64,000 nt of DNA from Bacillus licheniformis DSM 13 = ATCC 14580 (GCF_000011645.1 NC_006270.3:1175501-1239500); one strand, 5' to 3'; shown: positions 50,635-59,641, numbered from the stretch's first letter. Notes: a model not told the origin generated them from the letters alone. Numbers and translations: made by a program.

Positions 50635-51445
50635 AGGCGAATATCAAAACGGCGATGCCGATGACAAAGCAGTAAATCGAGAAATAAACCAAGTTTCCTT
50701 TCGCCATAATATTCATGAACCAGCGCAATGAGAAGTATGTAGCTATAACAGATGCGATGAACGCGAATAAATAAGGAAGAAAAAGCTCTCCTAAACGCGG
50801 ATCATGAAAAATATCGGTAATGCTTAAAATGGTTCCGCCAAGGCTGACCGGTATGTAAAGCAAAAATGAAAACCTGAGCGCGGTTTCAGATTTGAGGCCG
50901 AGCGCCATCGCAGGAACGATCGTCGCTCCCGAACGGCTGATGCCGGGAACAAGTGCAACCATTTGCGAAAAGCCGATGATCACGGCGTCTCTCAGCCTGA
51001 TTTCGCCGTCGCTTTTCCGGCCGCGCAAATTTCGAATAAGAAACAATGCCAGACCCGTAATAAGCAAAGTAACCGCGGTGATCCGGACGCCGTCTTTAAA
51101 GAAAGCCGAAATCTCATCATCAAATAAAACGCCGATGACACCGGCAGGAATCGTGGCGATGATCAGATAGATGATAAACCTGAAGTCCGCTTTTCCTTTT
51201 TCATTTTTTGTTGTGACATAAGACAGCCCGTTTACCGCCAGCCTGAAAATATCGTTTTTATAAACGAGCAGTACGGCAATTAAAGAACCGGCATTCATCA
51301 AAAGCTCAAAACTGAAGCCTTCAATATTCAAGCCCAAAAAGTGCTGTGCCAGCACCAAATGGCCGCTTGACGAAACAGGGATCGGCTCTGTGAATCCCTG
51401 AAGCAACCCTAAAAGGATATACTTGATCAACACTAAAAAATCCAT
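50633..51445 (-). CDS. uppP: Undecaprenyl-diphosphate phosphatase (BacA/UppP family)
   Basis: A 270-residue polytopic membrane phosphatase, with about seven or eight helices. FTEPIPVSSSGHLVL (18-32) holds the E-x-x-x-S-S-S-G-H motif and LVPGISRSGAT (165-175) the P-G-x-S-R-S-G motif that form the active site. It recycles undecaprenyl diphosphate for cell wall synthesis; extra copies give bacitracin tolerance. Start ATG 51445 behind GGAGGAG. B. subtilis has its UppP gene (yubB) elsewhere and nothing like it after argF, so this may be an additional copy; that needs a genome-wide check. Confidence 0.9.
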   Translation of the reverse strand: MDFLVLIKYILLGLLQGFTEPIPVSSSGHLVLAQHFLGLNIEGFSFELLMNAGSLIAVLLVYKNDIFRLAVNGLSYVTTKNEKGKADFRFIIYLIIATIPAGVIGVLFDDEISAFFKDGVRITAVTLLITGLALFLIRNLRGRKSDGEIRLRDAVIIGFSQMVALVPGISRSGATIVPAMALGLKSETALRFSFLLYIPVSLGGTILSITDIFHDPRLGELFLPYLFAFIASVIATYFSLRWFMNIMAKGNLVYFSIYCFVIGIAVLIFA

Positions 51446-51626
51446 GATACTCCTCCGTTTCCCACAAGTTGTGATGCCCTTTTAACAGACGGAATGTACA
51501 GGCGGTTCGTTTCAATTTTCAGAACGCTTTTCTCATTAAACTACACAAAGCAAACAGATGTAAAGATAAAATCGACATGTTTTTTGAGAAATTGGGGCAA
51601 TCTAATGGTAAAAGGGAGTGAAGCAA

Positions 51627-51806
51627 ATGGGACAGCAGCGTCAATTCCGGCCGGGCCAAAAAGCGCCCAATAATGGAGTGTATGTGGAAATCGGCGAAAC
51701 GGGAAGCATGGTTCAGAACCCTCAGCAAATCAAATTGAGCGCCGGCGAGTTCTTCCCTGAAACCTCCAATCATAACCGGCTCTGGACATATAAAAGAAAG
51801 CCTTAA
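51627..51806 (+). CDS. yjzC: YjzC family small protein
   Basis: A 59-residue hydrophilic protein beginning MGQQRQFRPGQKAPNNGVYV, with a QNPQQIKLSAGEFFPET segment and Arg/Lys-rich end. Start ATG 51627, with AAAGGGAG 8 nt upstream; a GTG at 51618 overlaps that site. Length equals B. subtilis YjzC, which sits after argF in that genome too. No function is known. A hairpin terminator follows at 51811. Confidence 0.88.
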   Translation: MGQQRQFRPGQKAPNNGVYVEIGETGSMVQNPQQIKLSAGEFFPETSNHNRLWTYKRKP

Positions 51807-51810
51807 AAAA

Positions 51811-51841
51811 ACAGCCGTCGGTTTTCTGCCGGCTGTCTGTC
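51811..51841 (+). terminator. Terminator of yjzC
   Basis: ACAGCCG (51811-51817) pairs with CGGCTGT (51830-51836), then CTGTCT. Confidence 0.6.
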
Positions 51842-51843
51842 TA

Positions 51844-51878
51844 AAGCAAAAAACCCCACTTTTAGAAGCCGGGGTTTT
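51844..51878 (-). terminator. Terminator of yjzD
   Basis: On the minus strand AAAACCCC (51871-51878) pairs with GGGGTTTT (51850-51857), then TTTTGC. Confidence 0.65.
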
Positions 51879-52062
51879 AATGTTGACTTGCATCCTGTTT
51901 AACAGGCATAATTTCTCCAAGAACAATAACGGCTGCGGTGATGATAAAGCCCATAATGACACTGGTTTGAAGGTCATACCCAGCACCGTTCATGGCGCCG
52001 ACAATGTAGCAGGCCATCTGCGTCAAAAGAAATGTCCAGAAAAAAGCGACCACAAATCGCAC
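51877..52062 (-). CDS. yjzD: YjzD (DUF2929) small membrane protein
   Basis: A 61-residue protein with two membrane helices (RFVVAFFWTFLLTQMACYIV, and IMGFIITAAVIVLGEI) and the end PVKQDASQH. Start chosen at GTG 52062, giving MRFVVAFFW and the 61 residues of B. subtilis YjzD, with GAGGTG 6 nt upstream. A longer ATG start at 52089 would add nine charged residues that B. subtilis lacks. Function unknown. Convergent with yjzC. Confidence 0.85.
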   Translation of the reverse strand: MRFVVAFFWTFLLTQMACYIVGAMNGAGYDLQTSVIMGFIITAAVIVLGEIMPVKQDASQH

Positions 52063-52299
52063 GTTTCCCACCTCGTCCTTCTCATTCAATTCTAAAACTT
52101 ATCATACCATATACATAGCCGGCTGGAAAAGACATTTTAGTGAACAAGACAGGGCTTTCAACTCTGCTTTCAGAAATATCAGAAAGGGTATTTCATTAAA
52201 GTTTACTTTTCATCATGAAGACTGGGACTTTTCCTTATTCGTTTGCTGCACGTACGACATAAAATAATGAGCAGATTACGGCAGGAAGGAGGCGGGCAA

Positions 52300-53037
52300 G
52301 TGATGAAAATAACCGAACGTTTTTTTCAAATGGATTCAGAATGGAACGTGGTTCATCTTCCGTACAAGCCGAACGGTTTTCTGGTGTTCATTTTCGGCGA
52401 CCGGAACCATTTTGTCGGGGAAGATTCGAGCTTCTGGCTTCAGCATTACGGACGAAATCAGCTTCTAACGAGCCTGAGAAACAAAGGCTATACCCTGGTA
52501 AACAGCAATTTATTCGGCAGGCACTGGGGCTCCGAAAAAGCGGTTGCATACGCGAAACAGCTGATTCATTACGTGTTCAAACAAGAGATATTAAATGAAA
52601 AAATTCATCTATTGGCGGAAGGCACAGGGGCCCTCATTGCAGATGAGCTCCTTCGCTCAATCCCGAACCAAATACGTTCTACAGCGATGGTTAATCCTTG
52701 CCTCGATCTTCAGGCTCATCATAAACGAGAAAAAGAAAACAAGTTTTTCTACAAACAGTTTATTAAAGAAATTGCCGAAAGCTACGGAATTACGGAGCGG
52801 GAGGCAGCCGATTATCCGTTCAAAAGCATATCCCCTTATCACAATCTCGTACCCGTTCATATTTGGCAAAGACTGAACGGGTCACCGTATCCGTATATGA
52901 TCCATGCCAAAACGTTTGAGGAGCGCCAGCTTAAAGGCCGTCACAGCGTGGGGCTTACCCTGCACCTGTCCGAACATCCTCAGCGCATTCATTCAGCAAT
53001 CGCGAACTTTTTCAAAACGCATGAAAAAGTCTTATAG
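52300..53037 (+). CDS. yjaU: YjaU, alpha/beta-hydrolase-like protein
   Basis: A 245-residue protein with an alpha/beta-hydrolase-like layout: NGFLVFIFGDRNHFVGED in place of the oxyanion strand, and HLLAEGTGALIADELL where the nucleophile elbow lies. In that elbow the G-x-S-x-G Ser is replaced by Thr (EGTGA), so hydrolase activity is doubtful. The C-terminal KGRHSVGLTLHLSEHP could supply a His. Start at GTG 52300 with AAGGAGG 7 nt upstream; the next codon is ATG 52303, also possible. Matches yjaU of B. subtilis by position before yjaV and med. Confidence 0.78.
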   Translation: MMKITERFFQMDSEWNVVHLPYKPNGFLVFIFGDRNHFVGEDSSFWLQHYGRNQLLTSLRNKGYTLVNSNLFGRHWGSEKAVAYAKQLIHYVFKQEILNEKIHLLAEGTGALIADELLRSIPNQIRSTAMVNPCLDLQAHHKREKENKFFYKQFIKEIAESYGITEREAADYPFKSISPYHNLVPVHIWQRLNGSPYPYMIHAKTFEERQLKGRHSVGLTLHLSEHPQRIHSAIANFFKTHEKVL

Positions 53038-53123
53038 AGAATAGAATAATAGCAGCCCGAAAATGATGAAAAGGGCTGTTTTTTGCTTGGTTAAAAAAGC
53101 TGAAACGAAAGGTGGTCCATCGA

Positions 53124-53699
53124 ATGAAGCCGGCACTTGTATATGGAGCAGATGAGTTCTTCGGCCTTTCATTTTGTGAACATCTACTTGAAGAGGGTGT
53201 TGACATAGATGTAAAGCTGGAACAGACAAGCGACGAAAAAAAGCTGATGTACCTCGAAGAGCGGCTGATGTGGCTGGGAAGAAACGAGCATTTCCGTCTC
53301 ATCGAAAAAGAGCTTGAAGCCCCGTACGAACAAGTCTTCATCCAATACACAGGCTCAGTGCCGGAAGAAGCGCTGGCTGCAGGCGTTGAAAACAAGCCTG
53401 TTATTCTGTTTGTCTACCAGGAACAATTGGAAGAGGATTTACGCGCCGGCATGGAGGAAAAGGGTGTTGAACTGATCGTGCTTCCGGATCTGTTCGGTCC
53501 GTGGGACGTCAGGGCAGAGGATAAACAAAACAGGGACGGAGCGCTTTTTGTGAACGACGCGGCCGCACAAGCCGCTGCCTGTGCTGTTGAAAAAGATTTT
53601 TCAGATTTGCAGTTTGTACAGAAGACGCCATACGATAAAGCCGATGAGATCATTGAAGAATGGATCAGACAAATGTCTACATTTTTCGACAAAAAATAA
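53124..53699 (+). CDS. yjaV: YjaV family protein
   Basis: A 191-residue acidic protein. It starts MKPALVYGADEFFGLSFCEH, like a Rossmann-type nucleotide-binding strand, with VILFVYQEQLEED and IVLPDLFGPWDVRAED later, the latter resembling short-chain sugar epimerase segments (PxxxYGP/W). No complete catalytic motif is visible. Start ATG 53124 with AAAGGTGG 8 nt upstream; an ATG at 53112 lies too close to the site. B. subtilis YjaV precedes med in the same way. Function unknown. Confidence 0.82.
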   Translation: MKPALVYGADEFFGLSFCEHLLEEGVDIDVKLEQTSDEKKLMYLEERLMWLGRNEHFRLIEKELEAPYEQVFIQYTGSVPEEALAAGVENKPVILFVYQEQLEEDLRAGMEEKGVELIVLPDLFGPWDVRAEDKQNRDGALFVNDAAAQAAACAVEKDFSDLQFVQKTPYDKADEIIEEWIRQMSTFFDKK

Positions 53700-53783
53700 G
53701 AAAGATCTTCCTAATTTACACTTGAAAGGATACAATAAAGATAGATTTGAATTGCTGTTTTTCGAAAGGGAGTTGAACATGGC

Positions 53784-54737
53784 ATGGTGTACAGGCTTGT
53801 CGCGATTTTTTTCATTCTCCTGGCGCTAAGCGGCTGCGGACAATCGCCGCTGAAAGGGAAAATTGAAAAAGTCGGTTTGCTTGTCCCTGATACGATAAAT
53901 GACCAAGTATGGGGAACCAAAGGATATAAAGGATTATTAAGAATACAATCCGTCTACAATGTCGACGTCTATTATAAAGAGGGAATCGATAATGACGCTG
54001 CCATTAAAATGGCTGTAGAAGATTTTCACAAAAAAGGCGTCAACCTCATCTACGGGCACGGAAGCGAATATGAAAAAGCCTTTAATGAGATATGCAAAGA
54101 TTATCCTGATATTCATTTTGTTTTAATGAACTCGAAAGCCGACCACCAAAATGTGACAAGCATATCGCTTGAAGGAGAAGCGATGGGGTTCTTCGGCGGA
54201 ATGACGGCGGCCCATCAGTCAAAAACAAAGAAAATCGGCGTGCTCGCAACGTATAAATGGCAGCCTGAAGTAGAAGGATTTTCCGAAGGGGCTAAATACC
54301 TCGATCCGGACATTGAGGTGATGACAGAATATGTCGGCCAGTGGGACGACAGCGAAAATGCCGTCAAACTGTATGAAAAAATGAAGAAGGCAGGCGCGGA
54401 TGTTGTGTATCCGGCCGGAGACGGGTATAATGTCCCTGTCATTGAACAAATCAAAAAGGACGGGCTGTACGCTATCGGCTATGTAAGCGACCAGTCGGAA
54501 TTGGGTGAGAATGTCGTTTTGACAAGCACTATACAGCATGTAGATGACGCTTATGAACTCACCGCCGACGAGTTTAATAAAGGAACGCTTAAAGGCGGCA
54601 AGCGCTCATTTGACATTCAAGACGGCGTCATCGAAATGGGAGAATTCAGCCCTGTTGTCGATCAGTCATTTCAAGAAAAGATGAATCGGCTGATTGACGA
54701 ATACAAAAAAACAAACAAACTGCCAAACGAACATTGA
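53784..54737 (+). CDS. med: Med, lipoprotein regulator of competence gene comK
   Basis: A 317-residue substrate-binding lipoprotein of the BMP (basic membrane protein, purine nucleoside-binding) family. The signal peptide ends in the lipobox LSGC with Cys18. IEKVGLLVPDTINDQVWG starts the mature fold, with NLIYGHGSEYEKAFN, GEAMGFFGGMTAAHQSK and VVYPAGDGYNVPVIEQIKKDG following. Same length as B. subtilis Med, which raises comK expression and is the gene upstream of comZ. Start ATG 53784 behind AAAGGGAG, with a rather long 11-nt spacer. The ligand in Bacillus is not established. Confidence 0.92.
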   Translation: MVYRLVAIFFILLALSGCGQSPLKGKIEKVGLLVPDTINDQVWGTKGYKGLLRIQSVYNVDVYYKEGIDNDAAIKMAVEDFHKKGVNLIYGHGSEYEKAFNEICKDYPDIHFVLMNSKADHQNVTSISLEGEAMGFFGGMTAAHQSKTKKIGVLATYKWQPEVEGFSEGAKYLDPDIEVMTEYVGQWDDSENAVKLYEKMKKAGADVVYPAGDGYNVPVIEQIKKDGLYAIGYVSDQSELGENVVLTSTIQHVDDAYELTADEFNKGTLKGGKRSFDIQDGVIEMGEFSPVVDQSFQEKMNRLIDEYKKTNKLPNEH

Positions 54738-54747
54738 GGTGATCAAG

Positions 54748-54933
54748 ATGCACGAAAAATCAATGGAATTTTTGCAAATTGCCATGAAGTACGTTCCGGA
54801 AGCGAAAGCAGAGATGGAGAAAGCGGGAATCGAACTTTCCCCGGAAATGCTTGAGCCATTCATGAACTTGTTTACGAAAGTGATGGCCGAGGCTTACGAG
54901 CTCGGTAAAGCGGAAGCCGGTTCAGACGCCTGA
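54748..54933 (+). CDS. comZ: ComZ, negative regulator of comG expression
   Basis: A 61-residue helical protein: MHEKSMEFLQIAMKYVPEAK, then AGIELSPEMLEPFMNLFTKV. B. subtilis ComZ, 63 residues, lies right after med and lowers expression of the comG DNA-uptake operon. Start ATG 54748, 10 nt after the med stop, with GAGGTGAT upstream. The med-comZ pair is therefore intact here. Confidence 0.9.
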   Translation: MHEKSMEFLQIAMKYVPEAKAEMEKAGIELSPEMLEPFMNLFTKVMAEAYELGKAEAGSDA

Positions 54934-54954
54934 CTTAAACGCCCGCAAACGCTT

Positions 54955-54988
54955 AAAAAGCCACTTTTCAGAAGAAGTGGCTTTTTTA
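54955..54988. terminator. Bidirectional terminator between comZ and yjzB
   Basis: AAAAAGCCACTT (54955-54966) pairs with AAGTGGCTTTTT (54975-54986), T tracts both ways. Confidence 0.85.
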
Positions 54989-55228
54989 TATGGAAATCTT
55001 ATTTTTCAAAGCGCTGACCATTGAGCCGATTTCTTTAAACACAGGCTTCAGCTCATCGAGCGAATCCATAATTTCTCCAACCTGATTCAACACGTGCATA
55101 TAATCGGCTTCTTGGGATACTTCAGCGTCTTCGGCGGTTTCCGCTTCCGCATCCGTCTCCGTCTCTTCATGCCTGGCGGGTGCATTTGAGCCAAACATCA
55201 TTTTTGTGAAAAAATCGTCGTTCGCCAC
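54986..55228 (-). CDS. yjzB: YjzB small acidic protein
   Basis: An 80-residue very acidic protein: MANDDFFTKMMFGSNAPARH, a stretch dominated by Glu/Ala/Asp (about residues 21-42), then an amphipathic helix with LNQVGEIMDSLDELKPVFKE. Start is GTG 55228 with GGAGGG upstream. It matches B. subtilis yjzB by size and place between comZ and fabHA. No function is known. A WMFG/MMFG-type N-terminal motif is shared with other small Bacillus proteins, but I cannot assign more. Confidence 0.78.
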   Translation of the reverse strand: MANDDFFTKMMFGSNAPARHEETETDAEAETAEDAEVSQEADYMHVLNQVGEIMDSLDELKPVFKEIGSMVSALKNKISI

Positions 55229-55300
55229 TCTTCATTCCCTCCTTTTTCATATATATCACTACTATATGAAGGTTTTGGTCTGCTAGATTAGACGAATATA

Positions 55301-55345
55301 TTGCCAACTAAAAAAAAATAGGGTAGGATTAGTACCAGATACTAA
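55301..55345 (+). promoter_or_regulatory. fabHA promoter with FapR operator
   Basis: TTGCCA (55301-55306), 17 nt, TAGGAT (55324-55329). TTAGTACCAGATACTAA (55329-55345) matches the FapR operator TTAGTACCWGRTACTAA fully and covers the expected start site. FapR represses fatty acid synthesis genes until malonyl-CoA releases it. Confidence 0.9.
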
Positions 55346-55397
55346 TAATTACTCATAACATTAGTTGGAAAAAATCATGAATAAAGGAGTCTTTCCT

Positions 55398-56336
55398 ATG
55401 AAAGCTGGAATTATTGGAATCGGCCGGTACATCCCTGAAAAGGTGCTGACCAATTTCGACTTGGAAAAAATGGTTGAAACTTCTGACGAGTGGATTCGTA
55501 CAAGAACAGGCATAGAAGAAAGAAGAATCGCAGCCGAAGATGAGAAAACGTCCGATATGGCTGTGGCCGCCGCAAGAAGAGCGATGGAAGATGCAAACAT
55601 CGAGCCGGAAGATCTTGATATGATTCTCGTCGCCACCGTTACTCCTGATCAGGCATTCCCGACAGTGTCCTGCATGATTCAAGAAAAGCTCGGTGCATTC
55701 AATGCCTGTGCAATGGATATCAGCGCAGCGTGCGCCGGTTTTATGTACGGCTTAGTCACTGGAAAACAGTTTATCGAAGCCGGCACATATAAGCATGTGC
55801 TTGTCATCGGAGTTGAAAAGCTTTCAGGCATTACGGACTGGGATGACCGCAATACCGCCGTTCTGTTCGGAGACGGTGCGGGCGCCGCGGTTGTCGGCCC
55901 TGTCAGCGACGATAAAGGGATTCTGTCCTTTGAACTAGGTGCAGACGGCAGAGGCGGAAAACACTTGTACTTGGATGAAAAAGATCATACAATCATGAAT
56001 GGCAGAGAAGTGTTCAAGTTTGCCGTCCGCCAAATGGGTGAATCCAGTGTAAATGTTATTGAAAAAGCGGGATTATCCAAAGAGGATGTCGACTTTTTGG
56101 TGCCGCACCAAGCCAACATCCGGATCATGGAAGCGGCGCGCGAACGTTTGGAGCTTCCGGTCGAAAAAATGTCGAAAACGGTTCATAAATACGGAAACAC
56201 ATCAGCTGCTTCTATTCCGATTTCTCTTGTGGAAGAGCTTGAAGCTGGTAAAATAAAAGACGGTGACGTCATTGTGATGGTCGGCTTCGGCGGAGGTTTG
56301 ACATGGGGAGCCATCGCCATGCGCTGGGGCCGCTAA
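55398..56336 (+). CDS. fabHA: 3-oxoacyl-ACP synthase III FabHA
   Basis: A 312-residue FabH condensing enzyme. GIGRYIPEKVLTNFDLEKM opens it; the catalytic Cys is in DISAACAGFMYGL (about residue 113), with His in VPHQANIRIMEAA and Asn in KYGNTSAASIP. It joins acetyl- or branched acyl-CoA with malonyl-ACP to begin fatty acid synthesis; Bacillus versions prefer branched starters. Start ATG 55398 with AAAGGAG upstream; an in-frame ATG at 55365 lacks a site and lies near the promoter. Same length as B. subtilis FabHA. Operon with fabF under FapR. Confidence 0.95.
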   Translation: MKAGIIGIGRYIPEKVLTNFDLEKMVETSDEWIRTRTGIEERRIAAEDEKTSDMAVAAARRAMEDANIEPEDLDMILVATVTPDQAFPTVSCMIQEKLGAFNACAMDISAACAGFMYGLVTGKQFIEAGTYKHVLVIGVEKLSGITDWDDRNTAVLFGDGAGAAVVGPVSDDKGILSFELGADGRGGKHLYLDEKDHTIMNGREVFKFAVRQMGESSVNVIEKAGLSKEDVDFLVPHQANIRIMEAARERLELPVEKMSKTVHKYGNTSAASIPISLVEELEAGKIKDGDVIVMVGFGGGLTWGAIAMRWGR

Positions 56337-56357
56337 AAGAAAGGTGAGGTGCAACTT

Positions 56358-57596
56358 ATGAATAGTAAAAGAGTAGTCATTACCGGATTAGGAGCTTTAT
56401 CACCTCTTGGTAATGACGTCAAAACAAGCTGGAACAACGCGATCAACGGGGTTTCCGGAGTCGGCCCGATAACAAGGGTGAACGCGGACGAGTATCCTGC
56501 TAAAGTAGCCGCAGAACTGAAAGATTTTAAGATAGAAGATTATATGGATAAAAAAGAAGCGAGAAAAATGGACCGCTTCACACAATATGCCGTTGTGTCG
56601 GCGAAAATGGCCGTGGAAGACGCGGGCCTCGACATTAACGAAAGCAACGCAGACCGGATCGGCGTCTGGGTCGGTTCCGGAATCGGCGGCCTTGAAACGC
56701 TTGAACAGCAGTTCGAAACATTTTTAACAAAAGGACCGCGGCGCGTCAGCCCGTTCTTTGTACCGATGATGATTCCTGATATGGCGACCGGCCAGATTTC
56801 GATCTCTCTCGGTGCAAAAGGGGTCAACTCTTGTACGGTGACGGCTTGCGCGACGGGTACAAACTCAATCGGCGACGCTTTCAAGGTCATTCAGCGCGGC
56901 GATGCCGATGTCATGATCTCCGGAGGAACGGAAGCCCCGCTTACAAGAATGTCATTTGCCGGCTTTTCAGCCAATAAAGCGCTATCCACTAATCCGGATC
57001 CGAAAACGGCAAGCCGTCCGTTTGACAAAAACCGCGACGGCTTCGTCATGGGAGAAGGAGCTGGAATCGTCGTTCTTGAGGAGCTTGAGCACGCCTTAAA
57101 CCGCGGAGCGACAATCTACGCGGAAGTGGTCGGCTACGGATCAACGGGAGACGCCTATCATATTACGGCACCTGCGCCAAATGGAGAAGGCGGCGTCAGA
57201 GCCATGAAAGAAGCGATCAAAGATGCGGGTCTGTCCCCTGTGGACATTGATTATATCAATGCTCATGGAACAAGCACGCCGTACAATGATAAATTTGAAA
57301 CGATCGCCATTAAAGAAGTGTTCGGAGAGCATGCCTACAAGCTTGCCGTCAGCTCGACAAAATCGATGACAGGGCACTTGCTCGGGGCTGCCGGAGGCAT
57401 CGAAGCGATTTTCTCCGTCCTTGCCATTAAGGAAGGCATCATTCCTCCGACAATCAATATCGAAACGCCTGATGAAGATTGCGATCTGGACTATGTACCG
57501 GATCAAGCCCGCCGCCAGGACGTGAATGTTGTGCTCAGCAACTCGCTTGGTTTCGGCGGACACAACGCAACGCTGATCTTCAAAAAATATGAATAA
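56358..57596 (+). CDS. fabF: 3-oxoacyl-ACP synthase II FabF
   Basis: A 412-residue elongation condensing enzyme: KRVVITGLGALSPLGNDV at the start, catalytic Cys in CTVTACATGTNSIGDAF (about 163), His in NAHGTSTPYND and in KSMTGHLLGAAGGIEAIF. It extends acyl-ACP with malonyl-ACP and in Gram-positives is the cerulenin target. Start ATG 56358, with AGGTGAGGTG upstream. It follows fabHA by 21 nt and ends at a clear terminator. Confidence 0.95.
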   Translation: MNSKRVVITGLGALSPLGNDVKTSWNNAINGVSGVGPITRVNADEYPAKVAAELKDFKIEDYMDKKEARKMDRFTQYAVVSAKMAVEDAGLDINESNADRIGVWVGSGIGGLETLEQQFETFLTKGPRRVSPFFVPMMIPDMATGQISISLGAKGVNSCTVTACATGTNSIGDAFKVIQRGDADVMISGGTEAPLTRMSFAGFSANKALSTNPDPKTASRPFDKNRDGFVMGEGAGIVVLEELEHALNRGATIYAEVVGYGSTGDAYHITAPAPNGEGGVRAMKEAIKDAGLSPVDIDYINAHGTSTPYNDKFETIAIKEVFGEHAYKLAVSSTKSMTGHLLGAAGGIEAIFSVLAIKEGIIPPTINIETPDEDCDLDYVPDQARRQDVNVVLSNSLGFGGHNATLIFKKYE

Positions 57597-57608
57597 CCCG
57601 CAATATAA

Positions 57609-57640
57609 ACGGCTGCCATTTTAAATGGTGGCCGTTTTTT
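57609..57640 (+). terminator. Terminator of fabHA-fabF
   Basis: ACGGCTGCCAT and ATGGTGGCCGT pair around TTTAA with wobble pairs, then eight T. Confidence 0.8.
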
Positions 57641-57683
57641 TTAGCGTGCATACCATACAGATGAAAAAGGAGTGTGATCTAAA

Positions 57684-58472
57684 ATGAGTATAGCAAGCAC
57701 GTATGAATGGCTTGAACAGGCTTCATCCGTGCGGGAATTGCCAAGCTTTCTCCTGCCGTATTTTAAAGGCGCTTCAAAAGCGGATGCGGCGGCGATTGTC
57801 AGCCACCTGCAGATCCACGGCTTGTTCCGTTCGTGGACGGACGGCGAACGTACGATGAAGCAGCTTAAGGAAAACGGCGTATTTCAGCATGTCAGACGGG
57901 AAGAACAGCTGCTCTGCAAAAGATGGAACGGGCCGGATGTTCCGATTTTCATCCTGCCGGTCGATGAAAGAAACCGCAAAATCCGCGTCGAATTCGGCTC
58001 GAAATCAGGCCTCGCGTTCAGCGACAAATTATTTTTGTTTTTATCGGCCGATCTTCCCCGGTCTTCAATTTCTGCGATCATGACACACGAATATAATCAC
58101 GTTTGCCGGTTAGAAAATATGCCGAAAGAAGAAAAAAAGATGACGCTGCTTGATACAATCATTCTCGAAGGCCTTGCAGAATATGCCGTTTTCGAACGGC
58201 TGGGAGAAGCCGAAACAGCCGCATGGACGTCATATTACTCCGAAAAGCAGCTTCGTCATTTCCAGGACCGGTTCGTAAAGCCTCATTTCGACCTGCGCCG
58301 ACACGATGGCCGGCTATTCTCCAATATTTTATTTGGAAAAGGACATTACCCTGACATGCTCGGATATGCTGTCGGTTACAGTATTGTGAAAAAATATTTA
58401 TCGGCTCGAAAATTGAAGGTTGCCGATGTTTTAGCCTTTCCGTCAGAAGACTTTATAAAGCTATCGCTTTAA
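57684..58472 (+). CDS. yjaZ: YjaZ, DUF2268 putative zinc protease
   Basis: A 262-residue protein of the DUF2268 family. MTHEYNHVCRLENMP carries a zinc-protease H-E-x-x-H motif (135-139, HEYNH), and LLDTIILEGLAEYAVFERLG supplies a conserved Glu further on that fits the third ligand. No signal peptide or membrane helix is evident. Start ATG 57684 with AAAGGAG upstream. Position between fabF and appD equals B. subtilis yjaZ. Substrate unknown. Confidence 0.88.
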   Translation: MSIASTYEWLEQASSVRELPSFLLPYFKGASKADAAAIVSHLQIHGLFRSWTDGERTMKQLKENGVFQHVRREEQLLCKRWNGPDVPIFILPVDERNRKIRVEFGSKSGLAFSDKLFLFLSADLPRSSISAIMTHEYNHVCRLENMPKEEKKMTLLDTIILEGLAEYAVFERLGEAETAAWTSYYSEKQLRHFQDRFVKPHFDLRRHDGRLFSNILFGKGHYPDMLGYAVGYSIVKKYLSARKLKVADVLAFPSEDFIKLSL

Positions 58473-58663
58473 AATACTAAAATTATGGGATTAAATTAAT
58501 ATTATTACAAAAAATCAAAAAACTCCTTGCTTTTGTAATGATTATGTAATAATATACAACTATAAAATTTTAAGATAATTCAGTCATATTAAGAAAATTC
58601 TAAAAAAGTAATATATTAGTTTTTTGTGATATTTAACTTCTGGTCTATGGAAGGGGAATCTGG
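58473..58663 (+). other. AT-rich upstream region of the app operon
   Basis: A 190-nt stretch with very high A+T between yjaZ and appD. It should contain the app promoter. AGAAAATTCT near 58595 resembles part of a CodY-type site, and app is repressed in nutrient-rich growth in B. subtilis, but I cannot fix a promoter or operator with confidence. Confidence 0.4.
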
Positions 58664-59638
58664 ATGAGCGCATTGCTGGAAGTCAATGATTTAAAAACTT
58701 ATTTTTTTAGGAAAAAACAGCCGATACCTGCAGTGGACGGCGTCGATTTTTCAATTAAAAAAGGGGAAACCGTTGCGCTGGTCGGTGAATCGGGATCCGG
58801 TAAAAGCATTACCTCTTTGTCAATCATGGGACTGGTCGAGGGCTCGGGCGGAAAGATCATGAGCGGCTCTATCAAGCTCGAAGGACAGGATCTCGTTACA
58901 TACAAAGAACAAGATTTATGCAAGATCCGCGGAAATGAAATCTCCATGATTTTTCAGGAACCGATGACCTCGCTCAATCCGGTTTTGACGATCGGCGAAC
59001 AAATCACAGAAGTGCTGATCTATCATAAAAAGCTATCGAAAAAAGAAGCCGCCAAAAAAGCGGTAGAATTATTAAAGCTTGTCGGATTTTCAAGAGCCGG
59101 CGAGCTGATGAAAGAGTATCCGCACCGCCTGTCGGGCGGCATGAGGCAGAGGGTCATGATCGCCATTGCCTTAAGCTGCAATCCGAAGCTGCTGATCGCG
59201 GATGAACCGACGACAGCGCTTGACGTCACCATTCAAGCCCAAGTGCTGGAACTGATGAAAGACCTATGCGACAAATTCGATACCTCCATACTTCTCATTA
59301 CCCACGATCTCGGCGTTGTGTCCGAAATTGCGGACCGCGTGATCGTCATGTATTGCGGACAAGTTGTTGAAAATGCCACAGTAGACGAGCTATTCGACGA
59401 ACCCCTGCATCCCTATACAAAAGGACTGTTAAACTCCATCCCTGTCATTGAAGGCTCCATTGAAAAATTAACAGCCATTAAAGGAAATGTGCCGACGCCT
59501 GACAACCTTCCTGCCGGCTGCCGGTTCGCTCCAAGGTGTCCGAGCGCGGTCGACAAATGCTGGGGGGCGCAGCCAGACTTGAAAACGCGTCCGGACGGCC
59601 GGTCTGTCAGATGTTTTTTATATGAGGAGGGAGAATAA
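58664..59638 (+). CDS. appD: Oligopeptide ABC transporter ATP-binding protein AppD
   Basis: A 324-residue ABC ATPase of the OppD type: Walker A GESGSGKS (about 47-54), Q-loop region FQEPMTSLNP, signature LSGGMRQR, Walker B LLIADEPTTALD and switch His in LITHDLGVV, then the Opp-type C terminus with the CRFAPRCPSAVDKC Cys cluster, which binds an iron-sulfur cluster in related proteins. It powers oligopeptide uptake. Start ATG 58664 behind AAGGGGAA. First gene of appDFABC. Confidence 0.93.
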   Translation: MSALLEVNDLKTYFFRKKQPIPAVDGVDFSIKKGETVALVGESGSGKSITSLSIMGLVEGSGGKIMSGSIKLEGQDLVTYKEQDLCKIRGNEISMIFQEPMTSLNPVLTIGEQITEVLIYHKKLSKKEAAKKAVELLKLVGFSRAGELMKEYPHRLSGGMRQRVMIAIALSCNPKLLIADEPTTALDVTIQAQVLELMKDLCDKFDTSILLITHDLGVVSEIADRVIVMYCGQVVENATVDELFDEPLHPYTKGLLNSIPVIEGSIEKLTAIKGNVPTPDNLPAGCRFAPRCPSAVDKCWGAQPDLKTRPDGRSVRCFLYEEGE

Positions 59639-59641
59639 GGG

